Source: Phycisphaerae bacterium (lineage in GTDB: Bacteria; Planctomycetota; Phycisphaerae; Sedimentisphaerales; Anaerobacaceae). From it: 64,000 nt of DNA. Every line of letters begins with the position of its first letter. Position 1 is the first letter of the stretch. The DNA is taken from positions 19,046-83,045 of the forward strand of contig JADHXR010000005.1 of the NCBI GenBank assembly GCA_016782865.1, read 5' to 3'. A program made the translations under genes and the position numbers. Shown here in pieces: positions 1 to 9,576 of the stretch. A model generated the notes under the pieces. That model searched no databases. It had not been told where the DNA came from and saw only the letters and a list, made by a program, of their open reading frames with translations.

Positions 1-111
1 GCTCACAATCCAAAGCTCGGCTATTGTTGCAGATTCTTCAATCCCGGTCAAGAAAAATAGCCCTGATAAGGCCACAAAGAAAACTTGTCCGACCGGAGCC
101 TGTCACGCCCG

Positions 112-1068
112 CTACGGACCGGGGAAAAACGGAAACAATTTCCGAATCTCTTCCTTTGACGGACGTCGGCCGTATTCGCAGATTTCGAATGCCTCGGCGC
201 ACTTGATCTTCCCGGCTCGCTCCTGTCCATACCAGTCGGCAAGTTCTTCGCGGAATCGATCGGCGGTGCTTCCGAAGCGACCGTCAAATCGGTTGCGGAC
301 CTCTCGCTCGCGGGCCTTTCGTTTGGCCTGATCGTTTGGCGGGTACAGACGCTCGTCTCCGTTGCAGCCGCCTTCCAGTGTCTGCGATGCGAGGGCGACA
401 GCAGCGTCTATTTTCTTGTCGATCACGCTGTCGATACCCACGACGATGTCTCCGCTGAACGGATTCGGTTTCTCGAAGCGGTCCTGGTAGAACAGGAACA
501 CGGGATTGCGTCTAAGGTAAGGCACATCCGGGCAGAAGAACGGCACCGTGACCATGTAACCGGCGTCCTGGACCAGTATCGCCGAGTAGCGATGGTCCGG
601 ATGGTAGTCGTTGGGCCGGTGGCACATGACAATGTCCGCACGCCACTGCCGGATCAGCCGCACGAAGGTTCTGCGGTTTTCGAGGGTCGGCATAATCTCG
701 CCGTCGTGGATATCGAGCACTTCGGTTTCGATGCCCAATATTTCCGCACAACGCTTGACCTCGGCCGTGCGAATCTGGGCCAGCGGGCCGCCCGCCGTGC
801 CCCAGTGGCCTATATCGCCGTTCGTACAGCTGACAAACTTGACGTGATGCCCCTGGGCCGCCCACATAGCCGCTACACCCCCGGCACGAAACTCGTTGTC
901 GTCCGGATGTGCGCCGAAGCAGATGATCCGCAATTTTCCATCGGCGGCATCCGAGGCGGCCGCGGGCTTCGTCAGCGCGGCATCCAGAGTCCCGGTCAGA
1001 ATTAACAGTACGCCGCACAGGAGCAGGATTGACACAAAACATCTTCTTCTTGCAAATCTGTCATTCAT
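112..1068 (-). CDS. PIG-L (LmbE-like) family deacetylase, secreted
   Basis: A 318-residue protein with an N-terminal hydrophobic signal segment, so probably exported. The mature part opens with the PIG-L zinc motif AHPDDNE and carries the later HPDH motif, both of which bind the metal in this family. Family members remove N-acetyl groups from sugars or thiol conjugates; the substrate here cannot be read from sequence. I chose the ATG at 1068 over an upstream in-frame start because a GGGAGA ribosome site lies about 8 nt before it and the signal peptide begins there. It is divergent from the carboxypeptidase gene across a 545-bp gap. Family is confident, substrate unknown. Confidence 0.85.
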   Translation of the reverse strand: MNDRFARRRCFVSILLLCGVLLILTGTLDAALTKPAAASDAADGKLRIICFGAHPDDNEFRAGGVAAMWAAQGHHVKFVSCTNGDIGHWGTAGGPLAQIRTAEVKRCAEILGIETEVLDIHDGEIMPTLENRRTFVRLIRQWRADIVMCHRPNDYHPDHRYSAILVQDAGYMVTVPFFCPDVPYLRRNPVFLFYQDRFEKPNPFSGDIVVGIDSVIDKKIDAAVALASQTLEGGCNGDERLYPPNDQAKRKAREREVRNRFDGRFGSTADRFREELADWYGQERAGKIKCAEAFEICEYGRRPSKEEIRKLFPFFPGP

Positions 1069-1613
1069 AGCACGATTCTCCCAAAAATGGGTCCCTTGGC
1101 TGCGGGACAGTCCGTTGGCGTATCCAGTACGTGCTACACGCAGCACGCTGCCGCCAAGTTTACGTATTTTCTATCATATAGACTGCCACATGAATTGTGC
1201 AGTGAATATTTTGTTTCATCCGATTATATCAACAGATTCTTTCAATTTGCTTGACGTCCTTGTGCGCCAGTCGAAAGCCGAACCAGACTCCCGAACTTCT
1301 GAAAGATTGTATTACAGAGAAATGATTGGGTAAACACTGCTGATTCTTAATTCTCAATTCCCTCTTCTTTTCTTGACTGCGCCTGTCGCCGTTTGATATA
1401 CTGATTTGCATAGATAATTGAGAAAAGCAGGCCAGAAGCCTGCAAACCTGAATCTGGGGGGAGGAGGTCAAAATATGACCCCAGTGAGAAATTCCAGCGT
1501 CCTGCGGACAATTCCTTTGCAAATTGCAGTTTGCTTTGCCAGCTTCGCTGCCTACCCAAGATATCGTGGCCTCGTTGATCAGAATGACAAACGACCAGAA
1601 AGAGAGGTTCAAA
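1069..1613. other. Divergent intergenic region, no gene seen
   Basis: This 545-bp gap separates two divergently transcribed genes and must hold both promoters, but I cannot pick out a convincing -35/-10 pair. The last 40 bases (around 1580-1613) resemble the bases just upstream of the subtilase start near 3960-3994, with a shared GAATGACA stretch and a purine-rich ribosome site before ATGAAATGG. This suggests the leader was duplicated with the gene. Short reading frames here look like chance. Confidence 0.4.
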
Positions 1614-1985
1614 ATGAAATGGTCTGATGGTTACAGAACCAAGTTGGTGTTAGTTGGGGTCGTCTTTTGCAGCTCATTCGCTTTCCCGAAGTTCTTGTCG
1701 GGACAGACTGGGGAGAACGACAGAGATTCCACAAGTATTACGGCAGTGGGGCCGCGGCTGGGGCCTGTTATGGTAGTAGAGGTCACATTCCCAAACCGTG
1801 ATGCTCTGAACGAACTCGCTCGAACAGGATACGACATAAGCAATGTCCAAGGCAATGTTGCTACGATCTACGCGAGCTTAGAAGAGCTTGAACGGCTCAA
1901 ACAAACAGGCTTGCCCTTACGTGAAATAGAGCCTCGAACGCAGGGCTTTGAACTTATGGCGTTAGGCGGCTACCACAGCTACGCT

Positions 1986-1995
1986 ACTCTACTCT
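1986..1995 (+). repeat. 5-bp tandem duplication causing the frameshift
   Basis: The unit ACTCT occurs twice back to back. The reading frame upstream runs into TAA at 1995-1997, while the downstream frame continues the same M14 domain without a missing residue if one unit is removed. Confidence 0.85.
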
Positions 1996-3493
1996 AACGG
2001 AGGAACTGAGTGCCTACGCCGAGGCATACCCTGAGATTTGCCGCCTCTACACTCTTGGCCAGTCTGTCCAGGGACGCGAGCTCTGGGCCATGTTAATTAG
2101 CGATAATCCGGACGATGAGGAAGACGAGCCTGAGTTCAAATATGTTGCTGCAATACACGGCGACGAATCCCTTAGCGCCGAAATGTGTCTCTACTTCATT
2201 GATTTGCTCTTGACAGAATACGGCCAAAACGATCGCATTACGAATCTTGTTAACAGCACAGCCATCTGGATCGTTCCCTTGATGAATCCGGACGGACTCG
2301 AGTTGGGCAAACGTGCTAATGCTAATGGCATGGATTTGAATCGGAGCTTCCCACTGCTTACCGACAGCAGCCTGAACATATTCACCGGCGAACCACTGGA
2401 CGCCTCAAACCGTCAGCCGGAAGTACGTCACATCATGAACTGGACGGTTGAGAACAGTTTTGTGCTCTCCGCCAATTTTCATACGGGAGCATTACTTGTT
2501 TGTTATCCTTACGGTTATAACGAACAAATGATTGCAGTGGATACACCTACCCCTGACGATTTGTTGTTTGAGGAAATCTCCAGGCGATACTCCATGCACA
2601 ATCCACCGATGTGGAACAGTTCACAATTTCCCGACGGCATTATCAATAGTGCCCTCTGGTATCCTGTCAGAGGGGAAATGGCGGACTGGAAATACCGTTA
2701 CGTAAGCTGCAATGAAGTGACGATTGAACTATCGAACAATTTTAGACCATCCACATCTCAAATCCCAGGCTTTTGGTCGGATAATTCCGAATCGATGCTC
2801 AGTCTTCTTGAGGCGGTGCATATAGGCGCCCGCGGAGTAATTACCGACCGGGCATCCGGCGATCCGCTCTGGGCCGAAGTCTTGGTGGAAGGCAATAGTC
2901 AGCCTGTCTTCACCGATCCAGACGTCGGTGACTATCATCGGATGCTTCTTCCTGGCACGTATGATCTGGTTTTCTATACCCCTGGGTATGTACCTCGTCT
3001 GGTGAGAGATGTCGCGGTGACCGATGGGCCTGCGATCCGTGTGGATATTGAGTTCCTTCCGGGGCAAGCATCCCCTGATTTTAACCGCGATGGAACCGTA
3101 GACATTGAGGATCTGGAGATACTGATTGAATACTGGGGCCAGGACGAACCATTGGTTGATGTCGCCCCCTTACCTGATGGCGATGGGAACGTGGATGAAC
3201 AGGACCTGGATCTTTTCATGGAATATTGGCAGGAAGAAATTCCAGACCCACCAGACCCGCATCTGGTCGCACATTGGAAGCTGGACGAGGCAGAAGGCAG
3301 CATAGCTAAGGATAGTGTCGGGGATAGCGATGGCACGTTTTTTGGCGAACCACTCTGGCAGCCCACAGGAGGTAGAAGACGTGGTGCCCTGCAATTCGAC
3401 GGAGTCGATGATTATGTCAGCACGGAGTATGTTTTGAGCGCGGCGGACGGAGAGTTCAGCGTGTTTGCCTGGATCAAAGATGGCGCTCCAGGC

Positions 3494-3712
3494 CAAGTCC
3501 TTTTGTCGCAGACGGGGGCGGCGAATTGGCTGAGTACGGATTCAGTAGATGGCTACGCGATGACGGAGCTTAGGGGTTCCGGCCGGTCCACTGGTGGTCC
3601 ATTGCTGTCTCCGGCAGTCATCACCGACGGCACGTGGCACCGGATAGGTCTTGTGTGGGATGGCTCGTACAGGCACTTATGCGTTGATGGAGTTGAGGTT
3701 GCCAAGGACGCT
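3494..3712 (+). repeat. LamG segment nearly identical to 6206-6424 (copy 1)
   Basis: About 219 bp of the LamG domain here match 6206-6424 at a constant offset of 2712 bp with roughly nine differences by eye, much closer than the flanking parts of the two genes. This suggests recent gene conversion or recombination between the two LamG tails. Confidence 0.8.
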
Positions 3713-3880
3713 ACACCCTTGTCAAGCCTGGAAAGCGCGAATGGAGGTTTATATTTCGGTACTGGGGGCACTCTTACCCCAGGCACTTTCTGGTCAGGTC
3801 TAATCGACGATGTCCGCATCTACAACGTGGCCGTCAGCCCTTAAAACCGGAAGGCATGGTGTCACATGAAATTCTCCATC

Positions 3881-3970
3881 TGTCATGTCGAGCTTAGTCG
3901 AGACATCTGGTCACATGAGGGACTGGTTCTGCAATCGCAGCCAGATTCCTCCACTTCGTTCGGAATGACA
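3881..3970. repeat. REP/MITE-like element with imperfect terminal inverted repeats
   Basis: A 90-bp stretch is bounded by 28-bp imperfect inverted repeats (3881-3908 and 3943-3970), beginning TGTCAT and ending ATGACA. It sits between the two duplicated peptidase genes, just before the subtilase ribosome site. Elements with ends like this are familiar as dispersed intergenic repeats in many bacterial genomes; only one full copy is seen here, and a partly related stretch lies near 6728-6790. It has no coding capacity. Confidence 0.6.
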
Positions 3971-3994
3971 CACAAACAGAAAGGACGGTGGAAA

Positions 3995-6580
3995 ATGAAA
4001 TGGTTAAATGGTTATGGAATGAGGTTTGTGTTCTTTTGGGTCGTTTTTTGCAGCATATTTGCTGTACCAAAGCTCTTGGCAGGACAGGCCATAGAAGCCT
4101 CAGATAATGACCGACTATACCCCGAAGTGATTATCACAATTGCAGGCCATGAGCATCGTTATCAGCCACGACCTGAGCTTGGGTATGTCGTCGTTGCACA
4201 GGATGATTCTGATGCGATTGCATCGGTCTACAGAGATTTAAGTCTGTTTACTCAAAACGAGATTAAATCCGTCGGTGGTCGAGCCAGGCAAGGGCTCTGG
4301 ATTGTCGAAAGCAGACAATCGGCCCCTCAAAACGAGGCTGTTATCAAGACACTTAGCGTGCAGAGACAGATTCAATATGTTGCTCCATTGTTTTCATGCA
4401 ACGGCGAGAAGGAAGCTGTTATCCCTGAGATCGTTGTCAGAGTCACTGCCGGAACAGAACAAAAGAAGCTTGAGCAGATTTGCCAGATGCTGAGTCTGCG
4501 TATCAAGAGAAGGATGATGTTCACGGAGCAGGAGTATCTGGTTGATGTTTCTGGAGAGAACGCCGATGCGGTATTAGCTGCGTTGATAGAACTCAATCAA
4601 ATCGAATCTGTTGAATGGGCGGCCCCGAATGTTATAACCCAACCAAGACTACGGGGCCTTGAACTTTTGGATATGGAATCCTCTGCAGGAACTGTGCGTC
4701 CATACAATCCCCGACAGAATTATAACTCGACTGCCTCTATGCCAGACGATGAGTACTTCCCCATGCAGTGGCACCTGCAGAATATTGGACAATCAGGAGG
4801 AACACCCGGAGCGGATATCAATGCCTTGGAAGCGTGGGAAATCACTGCGGGAGACCCAAATATTGTTATTTGCTTGCATGACTTAGGTGTTGACCTTTAT
4901 CATCCTGACCTTGTTGACAATCTCGTGCCGGGATACGACTTTTTTGACAATGATAGTCAACCATACCCACTTCTCAATTCCGGTTATTTTCTGGATGCAC
5001 ATGGTACGGCGTGTGGCGGACTGGTTGCTGCTAAGGGAAACAATGGTCTCGGTGTGGTGGGTGTAGCCTGGAATTGTAAAGTCATGCCCGTCCGCGACTC
5101 GACATCAAGTAGTTCCGTTTCTGTGGCTAAGATAGCGGAAGCGATCCGTTGGTCTGCAGCCCATGGTGCTGATGTTATGAGCTACAGTTGGGGATATGAA
5201 AGCCCACAGCCTGTTATTCATTCCGCGATCGTGGATATCACAAAGACGGGGGGGATAGGTAGGAATGGCAAAGGCTGCATCGTTCTCGTTGCAGCAGGTA
5301 ATTCGGCGGGACGGATACCTGCTGCCGACACGGCAGCGTATGCAGAGGTTATCGGTGTCGGCGCCACCGACTGTAATGACAAACATTGCTGGTACAGTGT
5401 TTATGGCCCTGAGGTTGACCTGACGGCGCCAAGTGGTGGAGAGGTTGTTGTTGGAAATCTTTATCGAAGAAGCGATCAAGAACAACATATGCGTTTGTCA
5501 AAACATTTGTTGTGGACTACAGACATCACTGGAGTCACAGGCTTCAGTGCATTTAATCAAGACCCTGATCTGCTGGACTATACCGAGAAGATGTTTGGAA
5601 CTTCCGGGGCGTGTCCGATTGCAGCCGGCGTGGCTGCGCTAATCCTTTCTATCGAGCCTGAATTGACCAATGAGGAAGTACGCCATTTCCTGGAAAGATC
5701 TGCGAAAGACCTTGGAGATCCTGGCCGGGATGACTACTACGGCTGGGGACGTGTTGATGCGCGGGCCGCACTGGATATGGTGCTGGCCAAGCGAGCCGAC
5801 CTGAACAACAACTGGCGAGTAGATTTCGAGGACCTGCTAATCCTCATTGAATTCTGGGGGACTGCTGAACCATCGGCCGACATCGCGCCGGCCACACGGC
5901 GCGACGGCATCGTGGATGAGCAGGACCTTGAGCTTATGACGCAATACTGGCAGACGGAAATCCCGGAGGTGGGCTTGATAGCTCGCTGTAAGCTGGACGA
6001 GGGAGAAGGCGACATAGCCTACGACAGCGCGGGCACCAACGACGGTACTGTGCATGGAGACCCGGTCTGGCAACCTGACGGTAGCATGGTGGCTGGAGCG
6101 CTTCAATTCGACGGGATAGATGATTATGTCAGTACCGACCCTGTCTTGAATCCGGCAGACGGCGCATTCAGTGTGGTTGCCTGGATCAAGGGCGGGGCTC
6201 CCGGTCAAGTCCTTTTGTCGCAGACGGGGGCGGCGAATTGGCTGAGTACGGATTCAGTAGATGGTTACGCGATGACGGAGCTTAGGGGTTCCGGCCGGTC
6301 CACTGGTGGTCCATTGCTGTCTCCGGCAGTCATCACCGACGGCACTTGGCACCTTATAGGTCTTGTGTGGGATGGCTCGTACAGGCATTTATACGTTGAC
6401 GGAGCGGAGGTTGCCAAGGACGCTATGTCCTTGTCCGGCCTGGAAGATGCAGATGGCGGCCTGCATATTGGCGTTGGCAGCACTCTCGCATCAGGCACCT
6501 TCTTCTCCGGCCTGATTGATGACGTTCGCATTTACGGCACAGCACTCAGCGCAGGAGAAGTCGCGGCACTCATGCAATAG
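3995..6580 (+). CDS. Secreted subtilisin-like serine protease (S8) with dockerin and LamG tail
   Basis: An 861-residue exported protease. A signal peptide resembling that of the upstream carboxypeptidase is followed by a prodomain of about 220 residues, then the S8 domain with catalytic Asp near 296 (HDLGVD), His near 336 (AHGTACG) and Ser near 537 (GTSGACP). The Asp and Ser motifs are slightly unusual versions of D-T/S-G and GTSMAxP. A dockerin-like duplicated calcium loop follows (about 600-660), then a C-terminal LamG fold. The planctomycete dockerin and LamG tail suggests attachment to a surface partner or glycan. The start at 3995 has AAAGGACGG upstream and matches the paralogue's MKW start; the longer open frame upstream runs through a repeat element. 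Target proteins are unknown. Confidence 0.9.
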   Translation: MKWLNGYGMRFVFFWVVFCSIFAVPKLLAGQAIEASDNDRLYPEVIITIAGHEHRYQPRPELGYVVVAQDDSDAIASVYRDLSLFTQNEIKSVGGRARQGLWIVESRQSAPQNEAVIKTLSVQRQIQYVAPLFSCNGEKEAVIPEIVVRVTAGTEQKKLEQICQMLSLRIKRRMMFTEQEYLVDVSGENADAVLAALIELNQIESVEWAAPNVITQPRLRGLELLDMESSAGTVRPYNPRQNYNSTASMPDDEYFPMQWHLQNIGQSGGTPGADINALEAWEITAGDPNIVICLHDLGVDLYHPDLVDNLVPGYDFFDNDSQPYPLLNSGYFLDAHGTACGGLVAAKGNNGLGVVGVAWNCKVMPVRDSTSSSSVSVAKIAEAIRWSAAHGADVMSYSWGYESPQPVIHSAIVDITKTGGIGRNGKGCIVLVAAGNSAGRIPAADTAAYAEVIGVGATDCNDKHCWYSVYGPEVDLTAPSGGEVVVGNLYRRSDQEQHMRLSKHLLWTTDITGVTGFSAFNQDPDLLDYTEKMFGTSGACPIAAGVAALILSIEPELTNEEVRHFLERSAKDLGDPGRDDYYGWGRVDARAALDMVLAKRADLNNNWRVDFEDLLILIEFWGTAEPSADIAPATRRDGIVDEQDLELMTQYWQTEIPEVGLIARCKLDEGEGDIAYDSAGTNDGTVHGDPVWQPDGSMVAGALQFDGIDDYVSTDPVLNPADGAFSVVAWIKGGAPGQVLLSQTGAANWLSTDSVDGYAMTELRGSGRSTGGPLLSPAVITDGTWHLIGLVWDGSYRHLYVDGAEVAKDAMSLSGLEDADGGLHIGVGSTLASGTFFSGLIDDVRIYGTALSAGEVAALMQ
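6206..6424 (+). repeat. LamG segment nearly identical to 3494-3712 (copy 2)
   Basis: This is the partner of the 3494-3712 segment, in direct orientation 2712 bp away, about 96 percent identical by eye. Confidence 0.8.
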
Positions 6581-6961
6581 AGAACCTCGACACTAGCTGA
6601 GACTCCATTGTCAGAACCGAAAACGGAACCAAAGATATTTGGTGGATTCTCGAAGGCCAGGACTATCTCAGACTGTGGTGGGAAGCCGCTGGGCAGTGAC
6701 ACGGAACTGCCCCGCGGAAATCCGAAGCTCGAATCCTTCGACTGCGCTCAGGACAAGCATCGAAATCCTAAACAAGCACGAATGACAAAAACACAAAATC
6801 CAAAACAGAACTGCTCTTCTCTGCACTCTCAGCGGGCTCTGCGGTAATCACAAATGCGAGACGTAGCCGATTCCGTGCATACAGGACCGACCGGTGATTT
6901 TGCTTGACCGGGTATGCGCGTAACTTTAGAATCCGGCAGACCAACAGTGAAAGGAGACAAA
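6581..6961. other. Intergenic region with a hairpin and dispersed-repeat-like sequence
   Basis: A hairpin with the 7-bp stem GGGCAGT/ACTGCCC lies at 6691-6712 but has no T-run, so it is not an obvious terminator. Positions 6728-6790 resemble low-complexity intergenic repeat sequence, and the open frame crossing it (from 6608) has repetitive, non-protein-like composition. The last 20 bases hold a strong AAGGAGA ribosome site for the ligase gene. Confidence 0.45.
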
Positions 6962-8530
6962 ATGTGTACAGTCGAGCTTCCCGAGCGGTTAAACGCCGCT
7001 GCCGTATTCATTGACAGACATCTGGATCAGGGCCGGGCCGACAAGGCGGCGATTCTTTGCGGCGATGAGACGGTCACCTACAGAGGGCTCTGTGAAGGGG
7101 TCAATCGCTTCGGAAACGCCCTGCTCGGACTCGGTATCCGCATGGAGGAGAGGGTCGCCATTATCATGCCGGACTGCCCCGAGTGCGTGTACGCCTTCTT
7201 CGGGGCCATCAAAATCGGGGCCGTCGCGATCCCCATGAATACGCTGCTGATGCCGGCCGATTATGAGTATTTGCTCAATGACAGCCGCGCACAGGTGTTG
7301 CTTATTCATTCGTCGATGCTGGGCCACATAGAGCCTATCCGCTCTAAGCTCAGGTACCTCAAGAATGTGATCATCGCAGGGGGTGAGGGCGAGGATGGCG
7401 ATTTGTCTCTCACGGAGTTGATGAACCTGGCTTCGGACGAGCTGGACCCGGCCGATACGAGCAGGGACGACTCGGCCTTTTGGCTCTACAGCTCGGGGAC
7501 GACAGGCTTTCCCAAGGGGACGATCCATCTTCAGCACGATATGATAGTCGAGGCCGATTTGTACGGCGAGCGGACGATCGGCCTTCTCGAATCGGATGTA
7601 TCGTTTTCGGTTGCCAAGCTGTTTTTCGCCTACGGGCTGGGCAACGGTTTGTATTTTTCGCTGTGGGTCGGCGGAACGACCGTGTTGCTGCCGGATCGGC
7701 CCACGCCGCCGACGGTTTACGAAGTGATCGACCGGTACCAGCCGACGGTTTTCTACGGCGTGCCGACGAGCTATGCCGCCCTGCTGCATTTGGCGGAGAA
7801 GGAGAGACGCACGGAGTTAGGGAAGGTGCGGATGTGCGTATCTGCGGGTGAGCCGCTGCCCAAGCCGCTTTACGATAGGTGGCTCGACAGATACGGCGTG
7901 GAGATACTCGATGGCATCGGCTCGACGGAGATTCTGCACATATTCATCTCGAACCGCCCCGGCAGGGTCAAGCCGGGCAGCACGGGAGAGATCGTGCCGG
8001 GCTACGAGGCGAAGATCATCGACGACGACGGCAAGGAACTCGGCGTCGATGAGGTTGGGACACTGTTGATAAAGGGTGACAGCATCGCCGACGGCTACTG
8101 GAACAAGCACGAGCAGACCAAGGACACCTTCCGCGGCGAGTGGATCAACACGCACGACAAATTCCGCCTCGACGCCGACGGGTATTTTTGGTACGCCGGG
8201 CGCACCGACGACATGATGAAGGTCAGCGGCCTGGCGGTCTGGCCCGCCGACGTCGAATCGATCCTTGCGAGTCACCCGGCCGTGTTAGAGAGCGGCGTTG
8301 TGGGTGTCCCCGATAAGGAGGGGCTGATCAAGCCGCGGGCGTATGTAGTGCTCAAGGATAAGCAAGCCGCGTCGGAGGAGCTGGTCAAGGAGCTCCAGAC
8401 CTTCGTCAAGACAAATACGCAGCCGCACAAGTATCCGCGAACGGTGATCTTCGTCGATGAGCTGCCCAAGACTGCGACGGGTAAAATCCAGCGGTACAAG
8501 CTGCGGCAAATGGCGCAAGCAGAGGGTTAG
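6962..8530 (+). CDS. Benzoate-CoA-ligase-type acyl/aryl-CoA synthetase
   Basis: A 522-residue member of the ANL (AMP-forming acyl-CoA ligase) superfamily. The ATP-binding motif SSGTTGFPKG is at about 177-186, and the C-terminal catalytic-Lys motif TGKIQRYKLR is intact. The stretch after the P-loop (HLQHDMIVEADLYG, then FSVAKLFFAYGLGN) resembles benzoate-CoA ligases more than fatty acyl ligases. The predicted reaction activates an aromatic or cyclic acid to its CoA thioester with ATP. It has a strong ribosome site (AAAGGAGAC). It converges on the six-gene minus-strand CoA operon, with only 4 bp between stop codons, which suggests it supplies that pathway. The exact acid is inferred only. Confidence 0.85.
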   Translation: MCTVELPERLNAAAVFIDRHLDQGRADKAAILCGDETVTYRGLCEGVNRFGNALLGLGIRMEERVAIIMPDCPECVYAFFGAIKIGAVAIPMNTLLMPADYEYLLNDSRAQVLLIHSSMLGHIEPIRSKLRYLKNVIIAGGEGEDGDLSLTELMNLASDELDPADTSRDDSAFWLYSSGTTGFPKGTIHLQHDMIVEADLYGERTIGLLESDVSFSVAKLFFAYGLGNGLYFSLWVGGTTVLLPDRPTPPTVYEVIDRYQPTVFYGVPTSYAALLHLAEKERRTELGKVRMCVSAGEPLPKPLYDRWLDRYGVEILDGIGSTEILHIFISNRPGRVKPGSTGEIVPGYEAKIIDDDGKELGVDEVGTLLIKGDSIADGYWNKHEQTKDTFRGEWINTHDKFRLDADGYFWYAGRTDDMMKVSGLAVWPADVESILASHPAVLESGVVGVPDKEGLIKPRAYVVLKDKQAASEELVKELQTFVKTNTQPHKYPRTVIFVDELPKTATGKIQRYKLRQMAQAEG

Positions 8531-8534
8531 GTCT

Positions 8535-9539
8535 CTACATACGCATCAATGCCGAGGCCCAGACGAAGCCTGAGCCGAAAGCCACTAACAGGACGAGGTC
8601 GCCGGGCTTGACCTTTCCCTGTTTGCGGGCCTGGTCGAGTGCGATGGGCAGGCAGGCCGAGGCCATGTTGCCGTACTTTTCGACATTGACGAACACCTTG
8701 CCGTCGGGAACGCCGACTCGCTCGACGATTGTTTCGAGCATTCGCAGATTGGCCTGGTGCGGAATGAGCAAGTCGACGTCGTCGAAGCTGATGCCGTTGA
8801 CCTTGAACGACTCGAAGACAGCTTCAGACATTCTTCCGACACCGTTCTCGAAGACAGCCTTTCCGTCCATTCGAAAATGGATTCGGCCGGCGTCGATGTC
8901 ATCCTTGTCGACCGTGCACATTTTGTTCTGAGCCGTGCCGGGGGCTTCGGTGTAAAGCGCCTTGGCAGCGGCGCCGTCGGCGTGGAGTATTGTCGATTTG
9001 ATCCCAACCTCGGGATCGTCGGTCGGACCGACAACAACGGCGCCTGCGCCGTCGCCGAGCAGGATTGCGATGTTGCGCCCGTCGTAGGAGCCGTCGATAC
9101 GTTTCGATAGAACTTCGGCGCATACGATCAGGACGTGCTTATAGGTGCCGGCCTTGATGAAGTGGTCGGCGATCGACATGCCGTATATCAGGCCCGCACA
9201 CTGCTGCTTGATATCCATTACCGGGATAGGGGTCAGGCCGAGCTTGCCCTGCAGGAAGAAGCCGGAGCCCGGGTCGGCATGATCTGGCGTGATGGTGTTC
9301 ATGATCAACAGATCGATCTGGTCCATTTCAAGACCCGCGTCGGCCACGGCGGCGCGGCAGGCGAGGACGGCAAGGTCCGTCGCACTGACATCCGCCTCGG
9401 CGTGGCGGCGCGTCCGCACGCCGGTGCGCGTGACGATGAATTCGTCGCTGGTCTCCATCATTTTCATGATGTCGAAATTTGTCACTACCTTTTCAGGTAC
9501 GTAGTGACCTGTACCCATTATGCGTGAAGCTGTCCTCAT
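8535..9539 (-). CDS. 3-oxoacyl-ACP synthase III (KAS III)-like condensing enzyme
   Basis: A 334-residue thiolase-fold protein of the FabH type. The catalytic triad is visible: Cys114 (KQQCAG), His261 (PHQAN) and Asn291 (YGNMAS, in place of the usual GNTSAA). In FabH these perform decarboxylative Claisen condensation between an acyl-CoA primer and malonyl-ACP. Its position as the last gene of a CoA-ester operon, away from fatty acid synthesis genes, suggests a specialised condensing or acyl-transfer role. I chose ATG at 9539 (GAGGA 8 nt upstream) over a TTG 18 bases earlier. It could also be a diverged HMG-CoA-synthase-like or ketoacyl-CoA enzyme, though length and motifs fit KAS III best. Confidence 0.85.
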   Translation of the reverse strand: MRTASRIMGTGHYVPEKVVTNFDIMKMMETSDEFIVTRTGVRTRRHAEADVSATDLAVLACRAAVADAGLEMDQIDLLIMNTITPDHADPGSGFFLQGKLGLTPIPVMDIKQQCAGLIYGMSIADHFIKAGTYKHVLIVCAEVLSKRIDGSYDGRNIAILLGDGAGAVVVGPTDDPEVGIKSTILHADGAAAKALYTEAPGTAQNKMCTVDKDDIDAGRIHFRMDGKAVFENGVGRMSEAVFESFKVNGISFDDVDLLIPHQANLRMLETIVERVGVPDGKVFVNVEKYGNMASACLPIALDQARKQGKVKPGDLVLLVAFGSGFVWASALMRM

Positions 9540-9576
9540 CACAGGGATCCTCAGCAATTTATGTTCTCGTTATCGG

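Larger units (their letters stand above)
1614..3844 (+). pseudogene. Secreted zinc carboxypeptidase (M14) with dockerin and LamG tail, frameshifted
   Basis: Read across one frameshift, this gives a protein of about 740 residues: signal peptide, a short prodomain, an M14 metallocarboxypeptidase domain, a carboxypeptidase-regulatory-like beta domain, a dockerin-like calcium-loop pair (about 3080-3240) and a LamG domain. Zinc ligands are visible in IHGDES (H and E) and NFHTG (H); NEVTIEL supplies the likely catalytic Glu. The frame breaks at 1986-1995, where ACTCT is present twice in tandem; removing one copy restores a continuous frame through TLTEELSAYA. The first part stops at 1997 and the rest is open from before 2090 to 3844. 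Start 1614 has GAGAGG 6 nt upstream. It is a paralogue of the following subtilase outside the catalytic domain, and its LamG end is about 10 residues shorter. It could be a real mutation, a reversible slip or a sequencing error. Confidence 0.8.

Noticed and set aside
6608..6847. A 79-codon frame after the subtilase
   Set aside because: It runs through dispersed-repeat-like intergenic sequence with low-complexity composition and no ribosome site.
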